Below are positions 8,144 to 16,529 of a stretch of 64,000 nt of DNA, one piece after another. The DNA lies in assembly GCF_027594425.1 (NCBI RefSeq), contig NZ_CP115159.1, positions 981,001 through 1,045,000 of the forward strand. The letters run 5' to 3'. Origin of the DNA: Zunongwangia sp. HGR-M22. GTDB lineage: Bacteria; Bacteroidota; Bacteroidia; Flavobacteriales; Flavobacteriaceae. The position numbers and the translations under genes are program-made. The first letter of the stretch is position 1. Every line of letters begins with the position of its first letter. The notes under the pieces are model-generated. The model did no database searches, was not told the DNA's origin, and was given only the letters and a program-made list of their open reading frames with translations.

Positions 8144-9142
8144 ATGATTTTTATCGAAAATGAAGGAAATAACGATCCTTTTTTAAATCTGGCATTAGAA
8201 GAATATATACTTCGGAATTTTAAACAAGGTCAGGATTACTTGTTGTTTTACATCAACGAACCTTCGATCATTGTTGGTAGAAATCAAAACACGCTTGAAG
8301 AAATTAATCATTCTTATGTTGAAGAAAACAACATTAAAGTAGTACGTAGAATTTCTGGGGGCGGTGCTGTTTATCACGATTTTGGGAATTTAAACTTCAG
8401 TTTTATTACCGATTATGATGTAAAAAGCCTAAACAACTTTAGAAAGTTTACCGAGCCGGTAATTAAAGTACTAAATAAAATAGGTGTGTCAGCCGAGCTG
8501 AAAGGTCGTAATGATATTGTAGTGAACGATCGAAAGATCTCTGGAAATGCCCAATTTAGTAGTGTAAAAAGAATGTTTAGCCACGGAACTTTGCTGCTAG
8601 ATTCAGATTTGGATGAAGTAACCAAAGCACTTCAGGTGAAAATGAGTAAAATTCAGTCTAAAGGCCACAAATCTGTGCGCAGTCGTGTAGCTAATATTAG
8701 TGAGTTCTTGGAAGAACCTTTAGATATCGAAACCTTTAGAAGTATTATTTTAAAAGGACTTTACGAAGAGCGTGAAGAATTTGAAACTTATCATCTAAGC
8801 CCGGAAGAATGGGAAGGGGTGCATAAACTGAAAGCTGAAAAGTATAACTCTTGGGATTGGAACTATGGACGGTCACCTAAATTTAATATTCAACGAACAA
8901 GGCGATTCCCAATAGGGGAGATCGATCTTCGGATTTTTGTGGATAAAGGCCGAATTGAAGAGTTTAAGATTTTTGGCGATTTCTTTGGGAAAGAACCCGT
9001 TGCTAATATCGAAAATAAACTAATTGGCGCGCGTTACGATAAGCCAGAAATAGAATCTCTTTTAGCCGATATCGATACTAAATTTTATTTTGGAGATTTG
9101 CCAAAAGAGGATTTTATAAACCTTGTTTATGGCGAAGATTAA
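8144..9142 (+). CDS. lplA: Lipoate-protein ligase A
   Basis: The enzyme activates free lipoate with ATP and transfers it to the E2 and H proteins of the 2-oxoacid dehydrogenases and the glycine cleavage system. The 332-residue protein has the catalytic-domain signature VRRISGGGAVYHDFGNLNFSF (in two parts: RRISGGGAVYH and GNLNFSF), the lipoate-binding IIVGRNQN segment, and the ATP-contact region GRNDIVVNDRKISGNAQ. The C-terminal third (EEWEGVHKLKAEKY onward) matches the small accessory domain of bacterial LplA. It ends convergently with the BLUF gene, with a 4-base overlap of the stops. I see no sign of the separate octanoyltransferase here. Confidence 0.93.
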   Translation: MIFIENEGNNDPFLNLALEEYILRNFKQGQDYLLFYINEPSIIVGRNQNTLEEINHSYVEENNIKVVRRISGGGAVYHDFGNLNFSFITDYDVKSLNNFRKFTEPVIKVLNKIGVSAELKGRNDIVVNDRKISGNAQFSSVKRMFSHGTLLLDSDLDEVTKALQVKMSKIQSKGHKSVRSRVANISEFLEEPLDIETFRSIILKGLYEEREEFETYHLSPEEWEGVHKLKAEKYNSWDWNYGRSPKFNIQRTRRFPIGEIDLRIFVDKGRIEEFKIFGDFFGKEPVANIENKLIGARYDKPEIESLLADIDTKFYFGDLPKEDFINLVYGED

Positions 9143-9543
9143 AAATTATCGCTGTGGAAAGCATTTAGAATATTTCGAACTGCCTTTTGTGAAGATTGAT
9201 CTAAGGTTTTTAGACATTTTAGATAAGGTACGTCCTCATGATTTAAATTTTTAGAGCGTTTAGAGATGAAATTTGATTCATAAAATTCAAACGAATTCTT
9301 TTCAATTTCCTTATAAAAGATTTTTATCAGATTATGATGTCGCGTATCATTGCAAATATTGTTGAATAGATTTTTGACCGTATTCATTTCTCCTTCTATT
9401 ACCTGAAAGAAATTCCCATCAGAATACAAAAGTAGACCAGTTAGCTTATGTTCTGCATTCCAGGACTGTGTCCAAGAGAGTATTTTGTCCACGTCTTTTT
9501 CATTAAGAGACGGAGCGGCCGAACTAACATAACATACAGCCCA
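9139..9543 (-). CDS. BLUF-domain blue-light sensor with anomalous 5' end
   Basis: This is a short BLUF flavoprotein. The segment LTGLLLYSDGNFFQVIEGE contains the conserved Gln of the flavin site, and WNAEHK supplies the Asn. The only usual start, GTG at 9492, would drop the first beta strand. In the same frame the codons from 9543 read WAVCYVSSAAPSLNEKD, a good BLUF N-terminus with the flavin-contacting Tyr encoded at 9529-9531. No ATG, GTG, TTG or CTG occurs between the in-frame stop at 9583-9585 and that strand. An ATG at 9544 sits in another frame. Either a rare start (ATT) is used or a small 5' indel has broken the gene. BLUF proteins sense blue light through FAD; this one has no fused output domain. 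Confidence 0.75.
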   Translation of the reverse strand, partial: WAVCYVSSAAPSLNEKDVDKILSWTQSWNAEHKLTGLLLYSDGNFFQVIEGEMNTVKNLFNNICNDTRHHNLIKIFYKEIEKNSFEFYESNFISKRSKNLNHEDVPYLKCLKTLDQSSQKAVRNILNAFHSDNF

Positions 9544-9641
9544 TCTTTTTATATTGGTATTAATTGGTTGAATACTAAAGTACTAAAATAAAATGATCCC
9601 TCTGCTATCCTTTTACTTAAAGATTGATTAGGAATGCTTAT

Positions 9642-9758
9642 AAATGAAGCGACCCCGGGTCATCACTCCGGGGTCATTCATCAATCAAAAAACGAACAGT
9701 TATTTTCATGGTTGGGTCATCACTCCCACCACTAAACTGTTGTCATCTTAAATATTTT
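9642..9758. repeat. 117-bp structured repeat, copy 1
   Basis: The sequence is nearly identical to 10344-10459. It contains two hairpins with the same 8-base loop TCATCACT: one with stem GACCCCGG and CCGGGGTC, one with TGG-T-TGGG and CCCACCA. An outer pair AACAGTT and AACTGTT encloses the second hairpin. On the minus strand the outer stem is followed by CGTTTTTTG, as in an intrinsic terminator. Confidence 0.85.
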
Positions 9759-9908
9759 CGATATTTGATTTTTCATCAAATAAATTCAAAAGCTTTTGCT
9801 ATTAAATATAGTCAGCAAATGTAAAAAGTTTTACTTAGAAAAAATAGATTTTAATTTAAGTTTAATATTTATAAGGTTCAATTTATGTTTCGTTATTGCT
9901 ATTAGACC

Positions 9909-10090
9909 TTAAAATGTACCGGTTTTATTAGTTTGAATAAATGTTCTGGGAGATTTTTAAACCTTTTAAAAGTTCTACTTAAATTACTTAGAGCATTATA
10001 CCCCACATTGTAATGAACGTAATTTAAATAATGGTTAAGAGTGATCATTTCCTGTTTAAAAAGTCGAGTTAAATTTTTAACCGAAAATCC
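9909..10090 (-). pseudogene. Relic of an AraC-family DNA-binding domain
   Basis: Reading leftward, the frame gives HGFSVKNLTRLFKQE, then a short joint, then VGYNALSNLSRTFKRF and KNLPEHLF before a stop at 9909. These resemble the first and second helix-turn-helix halves of AraC regulators, with the linker between them shortened, and a stop codon precedes HGFSV. No ligand-binding domain or start is present, so the gene is dead. The match is by eye to the family pattern. Confidence 0.55.
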
Positions 10091-10157
10091 ATGTTTTTAG
10101 GAAACATTCTGAAGTGAAATCTATTCTTTATAATTTTCATCAACATAATGAAGTCTT

Positions 10158-10307
10158 TGGTTAGATGATCCGGAAATTAGTGAGGCACTTACGGATTATA
10201 GTCCCATGAAACGCCCTGCAGAACCAAATGAGGTTGCTCATCCTGTATTATTCTTATGTTCTCCTGAAGCTTCTTTAGTTAATGGTAGTGTATTTACGAA
10301 AAGCTAA
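10158..10307 (+). pseudogene. C-terminal relic of a short-chain dehydrogenase/reductase
   Basis: Fifty codons ending at the TAA at 10305-10307 read YSPMKRPAEPNEVAHPVLFL and then CSPEASLVNGSVFT. This is the standard C-terminal segment of classical SDR oxidoreductases (PMKRFG-EPEEIA, LASDEASFVTG, in which the final glycine-rich tail is replaced). The Rossmann GxxxGxG motif and catalytic YxxxK region are absent upstream, so only a fragment remains. It lies head-on to the AraC relic, between the two repeat copies. Confidence 0.65.
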
Positions 10308-10343
10308 TTATTCGGATTTTGAAAACAATTCAGATATGCCCAA

Positions 10344-10459
10344 AAATGAAGCGACCCCGGTCATCACTCCGGGGTCATTCATCAATCAAAAAACGAACAG
10401 TTATTTTTATGGTCGGGTCATCACTCCCGCCACTAAACTGTTGTCATCTTAAATATTTT
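10344..10459. repeat. 117-bp structured repeat, copy 2, abutting rpoD stop
   Basis: Copy 2 differs from copy 1 by few bases. In the second hairpin the T-A pair next to GGG/CCC is C-G here (TGG-T-CGGG with CCCGCCA), a compensatory change that supports base pairing. It begins immediately after the rpoD stop on the minus strand, where the outer AACAGTT/AACTGTT stem followed by CGTTTTTTG could serve as the rpoD terminator. Confidence 0.85.
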
Positions 10460-11322
10460 TAACCTAAATAGGTTTTTAAAATCTTACTGCGAGAGGTATG
10501 TTTTAATCTTCTTATCGCTTTTTCTTTAATCTGTCTTACCCGCTCACGAGTAAGATCAAAGGTCTCGCCAATTTCTTCAAGCGTCATAGGATGTTGATCT
10601 CCTAATCCAAAATATAAGCGAATAACGTCTGCCTCACGAGGAGTAAGCGTTTCTAGAGCACGCTCGATCTCTGTTCTTAACGATTCATGTAAAAGATCTT
10701 TATCTGGGTTTGGAGACTCACCAGATCGTAATACATCATATAGGTTAGAATCTTCACCTTCTACCAAAGGAGCATCCATAGATACGTGACGACCAGAGTT
10801 TTTCATAGACTCTTTTACGTCATTAATAGTCATGTCAAGCTCTTTTGCAATTTCTTCAGCACTTGGTGGGCGCTCGTGAGATTGCTCTAAGAAAGCAAAG
10901 GTTTTGTTGATCTTGTTAATAGATCCAATTTTGTTCAGTGGCAAACGTACAATACGAGATTGCTCAGCCAGCGCTTGTAAAATAGATTGTCTAATCCACC
11001 AAACGGCATAGGATATAAATTTAAAACCACGAGTTTCATCAAAACGTTTCGCAGCTTTAATAAGTCCTAAGTTACCCTCGTTAATAAGATCGGGAAGGGT
11101 TAATCCCTGGTTTTGATATTGTTTTGCTACAGAAACAACGAAACGTAAGTTTGCTTTTGTTAATTTCTCTAGCGCGCGATTATCACCTGCTTTAATTCTT
11201 TGTGCTAATTCTACCTCTTCATCGGCGGTAATTAAATCTACCTTACCTATTTCTTGCAAATACTTATCTAGCGAAGCAGTTTCACGGTTAGTTACCTGCT
11301 TCGTAATTTTAAGTTGTCTCAT
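10459..11322 (-). CDS. rpoD: Primary RNA polymerase sigma factor (RpoD/SigA)
   Basis: The 287-residue protein is the short housekeeping sigma70 typical of Bacteroidota, lacking region 1.1 and the long non-conserved insert of enterobacterial RpoD. Region 1.2 ([20 protein letters not shown]), region 2 with the -7 recognition helix ([17 protein letters not shown]), region 3 and region 4 with the helix-turn-helix ([19 protein letters not shown]) are all present. It directs transcription from the TTG/TAnnTTTG promoters noted elsewhere in the window. It is monocistronic by its spacing: 280 bases of spacer upstream and a structured repeat directly downstream. Confidence 0.97.
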   Translation of the reverse strand: MRQLKITKQVTNRETASLDKYLQEIGKVDLITADEEVELAQRIKAGDNRALEKLTKANLRFVVSVAKQYQNQGLTLPDLINEGNLGLIKAAKRFDETRGFKFISYAVWWIRQSILQALAEQSRIVRLPLNKIGSINKINKTFAFLEQSHERPPSAEEIAKELDMTINDVKESMKNSGRHVSMDAPLVEGEDSNLYDVLRSGESPNPDKDLLHESLRTEIERALETLTPREADVIRLYFGLGDQHPMTLEEIGETFDLTRERVRQIKEKAIRRLKHTSRSKILKTYLG

Positions 11323-11440
11323 CTATCTTCTCCTGGATTTTAATTGTGAATAGCTCTTGTATATAGTTATACGTAGGAAGACTAAAAAATGTTACAAAAT
11401 GTTTATGTATTTTTAATAAGATGCTATCCAAAAATGATAT

Positions 11441-11515
11441 TTCGGGTTGGGCTTTCTGCTTCAAGTTTGCGTTGATTTCAGTAACTACGGGCTTTACACG
11501 CTAATCCCTAACGAA
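11441..11515. repeat. 75-bp element with terminal inverted repeats
   Basis: The ends TTCGGGTTGGG (11441-11451) and CCCTAACGAA (11506-11515) pair except for a GG bulge and one G-T pair. Inside, GGGCTTT occurs twice in direct orientation. On the minus strand it runs from TTCGTTAGGGATTAG to GAAAGCCCAACC. I recall similar AGGGAT...GAAAGCCCG elements scattered in intergenic regions of flavobacterial genomes, but cannot check. It lies between the pnp terminator and rpoD. Confidence 0.5.
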
Positions 11516-11555
11516 ATAGATAATTTTAATTTTTAATAATAAAAATGATTATAAA

Positions 11556-11588
11556 ATAAAAAAGGCATCGATTTACGATGCCTTTTTA
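11556..11588 (-). terminator. pnp terminator
   Basis: A perfect 7-bp stem (GGCATCG and CGATGCC, 5-base loop) is flanked by A and T tracts. Read leftward from the pnp stop it ends in TTTTTTATTTT. Confidence 0.9.
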
Positions 11589-11605
11589 TTAAAAAAATAC
11601 TATAA

Positions 11606-13810
11606 CTATTTTTTGTCTCCTCTTGGTTTACGGTCTTCACGTTTAGTGTGATTACGATCACCACCTTCTTTACGTTCCGGACGCTCTGTACGTTCAGGTC
11701 TTGGAAGTAAAGCTTTTCTAGAAACTTTCTCTTTTCTTGTTTTTGGGTCTACACCAAAATATTTTACATCGATAACATCACCAAGGTTAACAACGTCTGT
11801 AACATTGTTTGTTCTTTCCCAAGCAAGTTCAGAGATGTGAAGTAATACTTCATTTCCTGGTGCGTCAAGATACTCTACAACTGCCCCAAAGTCTAGAAGC
11901 TTAATTACTTTCACTTCATAAACACTTCCTTTTTCAGGTTTAAAAGTAATTGAATCGATTTTGGCAAGAACCTTATCGATACCTTCTTGCTTAGTTCCAA
12001 GAATTTCTACGATTCCTTCTTCAGTAACAGGATCTTCATTGATCACGATTTCTGTTCCGGTTTCTTTTTGTAATTCTTGGATCACTTTTCCACCAGGACC
12101 AATTAAAGCGCCAATATAATCACCAGGAATCCTTCTGGTAATAATTTTTGGAGAATGTCCTTTTACGTTTTCATTTGGTTGCGCGATAGTATCGGTTAAT
12201 TTTCCAAGAATGTGAAGTCTACCTTCACGTGCTTGTTTAAGCGCTTTTACTAAGATCTCGTAAGAAAGTCCTTTAATTTTAATATCCATCTGGCAAGCAG
12301 TGATACCATCTTCTGTACCGGTAACTTTAAAATCCATATCACCTAAGTGATCTTCATCACCAAGAATATCGGAAAGAACTGCGAAATCTTCTCCATCAGA
12401 AATTAATCCCATAGCAATACCAGAAACCGGCTTTTTAAGCTGAATCCCCGCGTCCATCAATGCCATTGTACCAGCACAAACAGTTGCCATAGAAGAAGAA
12501 CCGTTAGATTCTAAAACTTCAGAAACAACACGAACTGTATAAGGACAATCTTCTGGAATCATTCCTTTTAACGCTCTTTGTGCAAGGTTACCGTGCCCAA
12601 TTTCTCTTCTTGAAGTTCCTCTAATTGGGTAAGCTTCACCGGTAGAGAAAGGAGGGAAGTTATAGTGTAAGTAGAATTTTTCTTCGCCTTGGTATGTTGG
12701 AAGGTCTACTTGATTTGATTCTCTAGATGTACCTAAAGTTACGGTAGCTAGCGCCTGAGTTTCCCCTCTGGTGAAAATTGAAGAACCGTGTGGAGAGGGT
12801 AAGTAATCTACCTCACACCAAATTGGTCTAATTTCGTCAGTTTTTCTACCGTCTAAACGAATACCTTCTTTAAGAACTACATCTCTAACTGCTTTTTTAT
12901 GGGCATCAGCAAAGTAAGAGCTTATAAGCTTTTGCTTTTCTTCAAGCTCTTCTTCAGTAAACATCGCCAAAACTTCTTCTTTTAAATTAGAAATAGCTTC
13001 GGTTCTTTCCTGTTTTGTGCTTCCCTGTTTAGCTACGTCGTAAGCTTTTTGGTAAACAGCATCATGTATTTTTTGTTGTAAATCTTCGTCAGCTTCAGCA
13101 ACTTCGTATTCACGAATTTCAGTTTTTCCAGCGGCTTTTCTTAATCTAGATTGAGCTTCACACTGTACTTTTATTGCTTCGTGCGCAAATTTGATGGCTT
13201 CTGCCATTTCTTCTTCAGAAATTTCATCCATCTCACCTTCAACCATCATTACAGAATCTGCAGAAGCACCAACCATAATATCAAGATCGGCTTTCTCTAA
13301 CTGTTCGAAACTTGGGTTGATTACCAATTCACCGTCTATTCTTGCTACTCTTACTTCTGAAATTGGAGCTTCAAAAGGTATATCAGAAACTTGAATCGCA
13401 GCTGAAGCAGCTAAACCAGCAAGTGCATCTGGCATCACTTCAGGATCATGAGACATTAACTGAATCATTACCTGAGTTTCGAATTTATAATCTTTAGGGA
13501 AAAGGGGTCTTAGTACACGATCTACTAATCGCATCACTAAAATTTCTTCGCTGCTAGGTCTTGCTTCACGCTTAAAATATCCGCCAGGAAAACGTCCTGC
13601 TGCAGCAAATTTTTCGCGGTAATCTAATGTAAGTGGGAAAAAATCCATTGTTGTAGGCGTATACGAAGATACTACCGTACACAAAAGCATCGCGTCTCCC
13701 ATTCTAACAACAACAGAACCGTGTGCCTGTTTTGCTAGTTTTCCGGTTTCGATAGAGATTTCTCTTCCATCCCCAAGATCGATAACCTCTTTAAATGTTT
13801 GTGGAATCAT
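11606..13810 (-). CDS. pnp: Polyribonucleotide nucleotidyltransferase (PNPase)
   Basis: PNPase degrades RNA from the 3' end using phosphate and can also add tails. The 734-residue length is normal. The order is: first RNase PH-like domain (from residue about 10, [22 protein letters not shown]), an all-helical linker, the second, catalytic RNase PH domain ([32 protein letters not shown]), a KH domain with [15 protein letters not shown], and an S1 domain ([19 protein letters not shown]). The tail is basic and rich in Arg, Glu and Pro ([11 protein letters not shown]). It lies 244 bases downstream of rpsO on the same strand, the ancestral rpsO-pnp order found across bacteria. Confidence 0.97.
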   Translation of the reverse strand: MIPQTFKEVIDLGDGREISIETGKLAKQAHGSVVVRMGDAMLLCTVVSSYTPTTMDFFPLTLDYREKFAAAGRFPGGYFKREARPSSEEILVMRLVDRVLRPLFPKDYKFETQVMIQLMSHDPEVMPDALAGLAASAAIQVSDIPFEAPISEVRVARIDGELVINPSFEQLEKADLDIMVGASADSVMMVEGEMDEISEEEMAEAIKFAHEAIKVQCEAQSRLRKAAGKTEIREYEVAEADEDLQQKIHDAVYQKAYDVAKQGSTKQERTEAISNLKEEVLAMFTEEELEEKQKLISSYFADAHKKAVRDVVLKEGIRLDGRKTDEIRPIWCEVDYLPSPHGSSIFTRGETQALATVTLGTSRESNQVDLPTYQGEEKFYLHYNFPPFSTGEAYPIRGTSRREIGHGNLAQRALKGMIPEDCPYTVRVVSEVLESNGSSSMATVCAGTMALMDAGIQLKKPVSGIAMGLISDGEDFAVLSDILGDEDHLGDMDFKVTGTEDGITACQMDIKIKGLSYEILVKALKQAREGRLHILGKLTDTIAQPNENVKGHSPKIITRRIPGDYIGALIGPGGKVIQELQKETGTEIVINEDPVTEEGIVEILGTKQEGIDKVLAKIDSITFKPEKGSVYEVKVIKLLDFGAVVEYLDAPGNEVLLHISELAWERTNNVTDVVNLGDVIDVKYFGVDPKTRKEKVSRKALLPRPERTERPERKEGGDRNHTKREDRKPRGDKK

Positions 13811-14021
13811 AAATTTTGAATATTTGATCTGAATAACTTCACCAGATCTTTTTAGTTAAACATTTGGTCTTTCCGTCTTTATCTGGACGGCCAGGAGTTG
13901 TGTTGTTGTCGTTGCAGGCAGACCAATGAAAAACTACCCTTTTTGGGTGACAATTTTATAGATTGAAGTAATCTTAAATTGTAAAGAACTAATTTTTGGG
14001 TATTTGCAGCTACCCATGCTG

Positions 14022-14050
14022 TATAAAAAAAGGGGGCAAAAAGCCCCCTG
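14022..14050 (-). terminator. rpsO terminator
   Basis: AGGGGGC and GCCCCCT form a 7-bp stem around a 5-base loop. On the minus strand it is followed by seven T residues and starts just after the rpsO stop. Confidence 0.93.
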
Positions 14051-14054
14051 AAAA

Positions 14055-14324
14055 TTATTTTCTTAATCCTAATTCTTTAATGATCGCACGATATCTCATG
14101 ATATCTTTCTTCATTAAGTAATCAAGAAGACTTCTTCTTTTCCCTACTAATCTTACTAGAGAACGCTCTGTATTGAAATCTTTACGATTGCTTTTTAAGT
14201 GTTCTGATAAGTGAGAGATTCTGTAAGTAAATAATGCAATTTGTCCTTCAGCAGAACCAGTGTTGGATTTTCCTTCACCGTACTTTTCGAAGATTTCTTC
14301 CTTCTTTTCTTTAGTTAAATACAT
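14055..14324 (-). CDS. rpsO: 30S ribosomal protein S15
   Basis: The 89-residue protein has the full S15 pattern: MYLTKEKKEEIFEKYG, GSAEGQIALFTYRISHLSEHLK, the 16S rRNA-binding DFNTERSLVRLVGKRRSLLDYL and a terminal YRAIIKELGLRK. S15 is an early binder of 16S rRNA in 30S assembly. It is followed by a very strong terminator, so it is probably transcribed mostly apart from pnp, which comes next on the same strand. Confidence 0.98.
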   Translation of the reverse strand: MYLTKEKKEEIFEKYGEGKSNTGSAEGQIALFTYRISHLSEHLKSNRKDFNTERSLVRLVGKRRSLLDYLMKKDIMRYRAIIKELGLRK

Positions 14325-14436
14325 TCCAATATTATTTAAATGATTTTTATGTATTGACAGTTTATCTGTCAGGCCGCAAATGTACTACTTTTTTGTACAA
14401 TTACTAGGTATTGTTTGAAAATTCTTTTTCTGAAAA

Positions 14437-15300
14437 TTAAGCTCTTACTGGTTGATTTTGAATAAGATCCAGATAAAGGTTCACCTTGTTCTTAAGTTCA
14501 GATCTTTTGGTGATAAAATCTAAAAAGCCGTGTTCTTTCAGGAATTCTGAAGTCTGGAAATCTTTTGGAAGATCTTTACCAGTGGTATCTTTTACCACTC
14601 GAGGACCTGCAAATCCAATAAGTGCACCCGGTTCAGAAATATTAATGTCTCCTAACATCGCAAAGGAAGCTGTTGTTCCTCCTGTGGTAGGATCTGTACA
14701 TAGAGAAATGTATGGCAATTTAGCTTCAGCTAACTGTGCTAATTTTACTGATGTTTTGGCCAATTGCATTAAAGAAAGCGCAGCTTCCTGCATTCTTGCA
14801 CCACCAGATTTAGAGATAATCATTAAAGGTAGATTATTTTGAATCGCATAATCTGCAGCGCGAGCGATTTTCTCACCAACTACAGATCCCATGGAACCTC
14901 CAATAAATTTAAAATCCATACATGCGATAACCAACTCTTTTCCTTTAGATTTTCCTACTGCTGTTCTTACAGCGTCTTTAAGTCCTGTTTTATCCTGAGC
15001 GGTTTTTAATCGATCGGTATATTTTTTAGTATCTTTAAAGTTAAGTGGATCTTTGGCAGAAAGTCCCTTGTCTAATTCTTTATAATTATTATCATCAAAA
15101 AGAATTTGGAAATATTCGTTACTTCCTATTCTTACATGATAACCATCCTCAGGACTTACATAGAAATTGCTTTCTAGTTGTTCTGCATCAACGATCTTTC
15201 CTGTTGGGGACTTATACCATAAGCCTTTTGGAACATCTTTTTTCTCCTCAGTAGGGGTTTGGATACCTTTCTGTGTTCTTTTAAACCAAGCAGCAGCCAT
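14437..15300 (-). CDS. accD: Acetyl-CoA carboxylase carboxyltransferase subunit beta
   Basis: This 287-residue subunit, with AccA, transfers the carboxyl group from biotin to acetyl-CoA to form malonyl-CoA, the first step of fatty acid synthesis. The crotonase-like core is clear: [41 protein letters not shown] and [16 protein letters not shown]. In Escherichia coli the N-terminus carries a four-cysteine zinc ribbon. Here the equivalent stretch, [16 protein letters not shown] then [13 protein letters not shown], keeps the fold-defining residues but has none of the four cysteines. This may be usual in flavobacteria. The gene stands between rpsO and fbaA with spacers on both sides. Confidence 0.93.
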   Translation of the reverse strand: MAAAWFKRTQKGIQTPTEEKKDVPKGLWYKSPTGKIVDAEQLESNFYVSPEDGYHVRIGSNEYFQILFDDNNYKELDKGLSAKDPLNFKDTKKYTDRLKTAQDKTGLKDAVRTAVGKSKGKELVIACMDFKFIGGSMGSVVGEKIARAADYAIQNNLPLMIISKSGGARMQEAALSLMQLAKTSVKLAQLAEAKLPYISLCTDPTTGGTTASFAMLGDINISEPGALIGFAGPRVVKDTTGKDLPKDFQTSEFLKEHGFLDFITKRSELKNKVNLYLDLIQNQPVRA

Positions 15301-15361
15301 AGTATTTCAAGTTTTTATCTCCTTTGTTCAATCTACTTCATTTACAAAAGAGCAATTAATA

Positions 15362-15404
15362 TCTAAAAATAAAAACAGCCGAAATTAAAGAATTTCAGCT
15401 GTTT
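15362..15404 (-). terminator. fbaA terminator
   Basis: A 14-bp near-perfect stem (AAACAGCCGAAATT with AATTTCAGCTGTTT, one mismatch, AAAG loop) lies right after the fbaA stop. On the minus strand it ends in a T-rich tail. Confidence 0.88.
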
Positions 15405-15416
15405 ATTAGCGTTTTC

Positions 15417-16484
15417 TTATAAAGTATTAACGTTGTTAAGATCTTCGAAAGCTTTCTTTAAACGAGCTTTAAAAGTAAGTTCTCCTTCACGTACCCATTT
15501 TCTTGGATCGTAATATTTTTTGTTTGGAGAATCTTCACCTTCAGGATTACCAATTTGCGAAGCAAGATAATCTTTGTTCTCCCCCATATAGTCTCTAATT
15601 CCTTCAAGGTATGCGTATTGAAGATCGGTATCGATATTCATCTTAATAACTCCGTATCCAATAGCCTCACGAATTTCTTCTACAGTAGAACCACTACCCC
15701 CGTGGAAAACAAAATCGATATGGTTTTCTTCAACATTGTATTTTTTAGTAATATATTCCTGAGAGTCTTTAAGAATCGTAGGAGTTAGTTTTACGTTTCC
15801 TGGCTTATAAACACCATGAACGTTACCAAAGGCAGCAGCAATAGTAAACTGGTCACTAACTTTACTTAGTTCTTCGTAAGCGTAAGCTACTTCTTCTGGT
15901 TGTGTGTATAATTTTGAAGCATCAACATCACTATTGTCAACACCATCTTCTTCTCCACCAGTGATACCTAATTCAATTTCAAGAGTCATTCCCATCTTGC
16001 TCATGCGCTCAAGATATTTTTTACAAATCTCAAGATTTTCTTCAATAGGCTCTTCACTAAGATCGATCATATGAGAACTGTAAAGCGGCTTTCCAGTTTT
16101 TTCGAAATGTTCTTCACTTGCGTCTAATAATCCGTCGATCCAAGGTAAAAGTTTTTTAGCACAGTGATCTGTATGCATAATTACAGTTGCACCATAAGCT
16201 TCAGCCAAAGTTTGTACATGCTTCGCGCCAGCTACACCACCGGCGATAGCAGCTTTTTGATCTTCGTTAGAAAGACCTTTACCACCATTAAACTGTGCAC
16301 CTCCGTTAGAAAACTGAATAATTACAGGAGAATTTAATTCAGCAGCAGTTTCTAATACAGCATTAATACTGCTAGAGCTTATTACGTTTACTGCAGGAAG
16401 GGCAAATCCTTTTTCTTTCGCGTAATTGAATATTTCTTGTACTTCTTTTCCGGTTGCTACACCTGGTTTGATATTGTGACTCAT
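15417..16484 (-). CDS. fbaA: Class II fructose-bisphosphate aldolase
   Basis: The zinc-dependent aldolase splits fructose 1,6-bisphosphate into glyceraldehyde 3-phosphate and dihydroxyacetone phosphate in glycolysis and runs in reverse in gluconeogenesis. The 355 residues match the class IIA (E. coli FbaA-like) length. Zinc and catalytic residues are visible in VIMHTDHCAKK, in SSHMIDLSEEPIEENLE, in AAFGNVHGVYKPGNV and in DFVFHGGSGST. The C-terminus has the usual YYDPRKWVREGE. It is a single-gene unit with its own terminator. Confidence 0.96.
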   Translation of the reverse strand: MSHNIKPGVATGKEVQEIFNYAKEKGFALPAVNVISSSSINAVLETAAELNSPVIIQFSNGGAQFNGGKGLSNEDQKAAIAGGVAGAKHVQTLAEAYGATVIMHTDHCAKKLLPWIDGLLDASEEHFEKTGKPLYSSHMIDLSEEPIEENLEICKKYLERMSKMGMTLEIELGITGGEEDGVDNSDVDASKLYTQPEEVAYAYEELSKVSDQFTIAAAFGNVHGVYKPGNVKLTPTILKDSQEYITKKYNVEENHIDFVFHGGSGSTVEEIREAIGYGVIKMNIDTDLQYAYLEGIRDYMGENKDYLASQIGNPEGEDSPNKKYYDPRKWVREGELTFKARLKKAFEDLNNVNTL

Positions 16485-16529
16485 AATTTAAGTTGAATTA
16501 GGTTTACAAAATTAATAAAATAAACTGGC

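Larger units (their letters stand above)
9544..10458. other. Gene-poor 0.9-kb region with repeats and gene relics
   Basis: No intact gene is visible here. The stretch holds two copies of a 117-bp structured repeat, a perfect 8-bp hairpin at 9762-9782 (TATTTGAT and ATCAAATA), a relic of an AraC-type DNA-binding domain on the minus strand and the C-terminal relic of a short-chain dehydrogenase on the plus strand. It separates the BLUF gene from rpoD. I read it as a scar left by loss of an accessory module. Confidence 0.7.

Noticed and set aside
13811-14021. Possible riboswitch or leader between rpsO and pnp
   Set aside because: Only short weak hairpins are seen; no known riboswitch core could be recognised.
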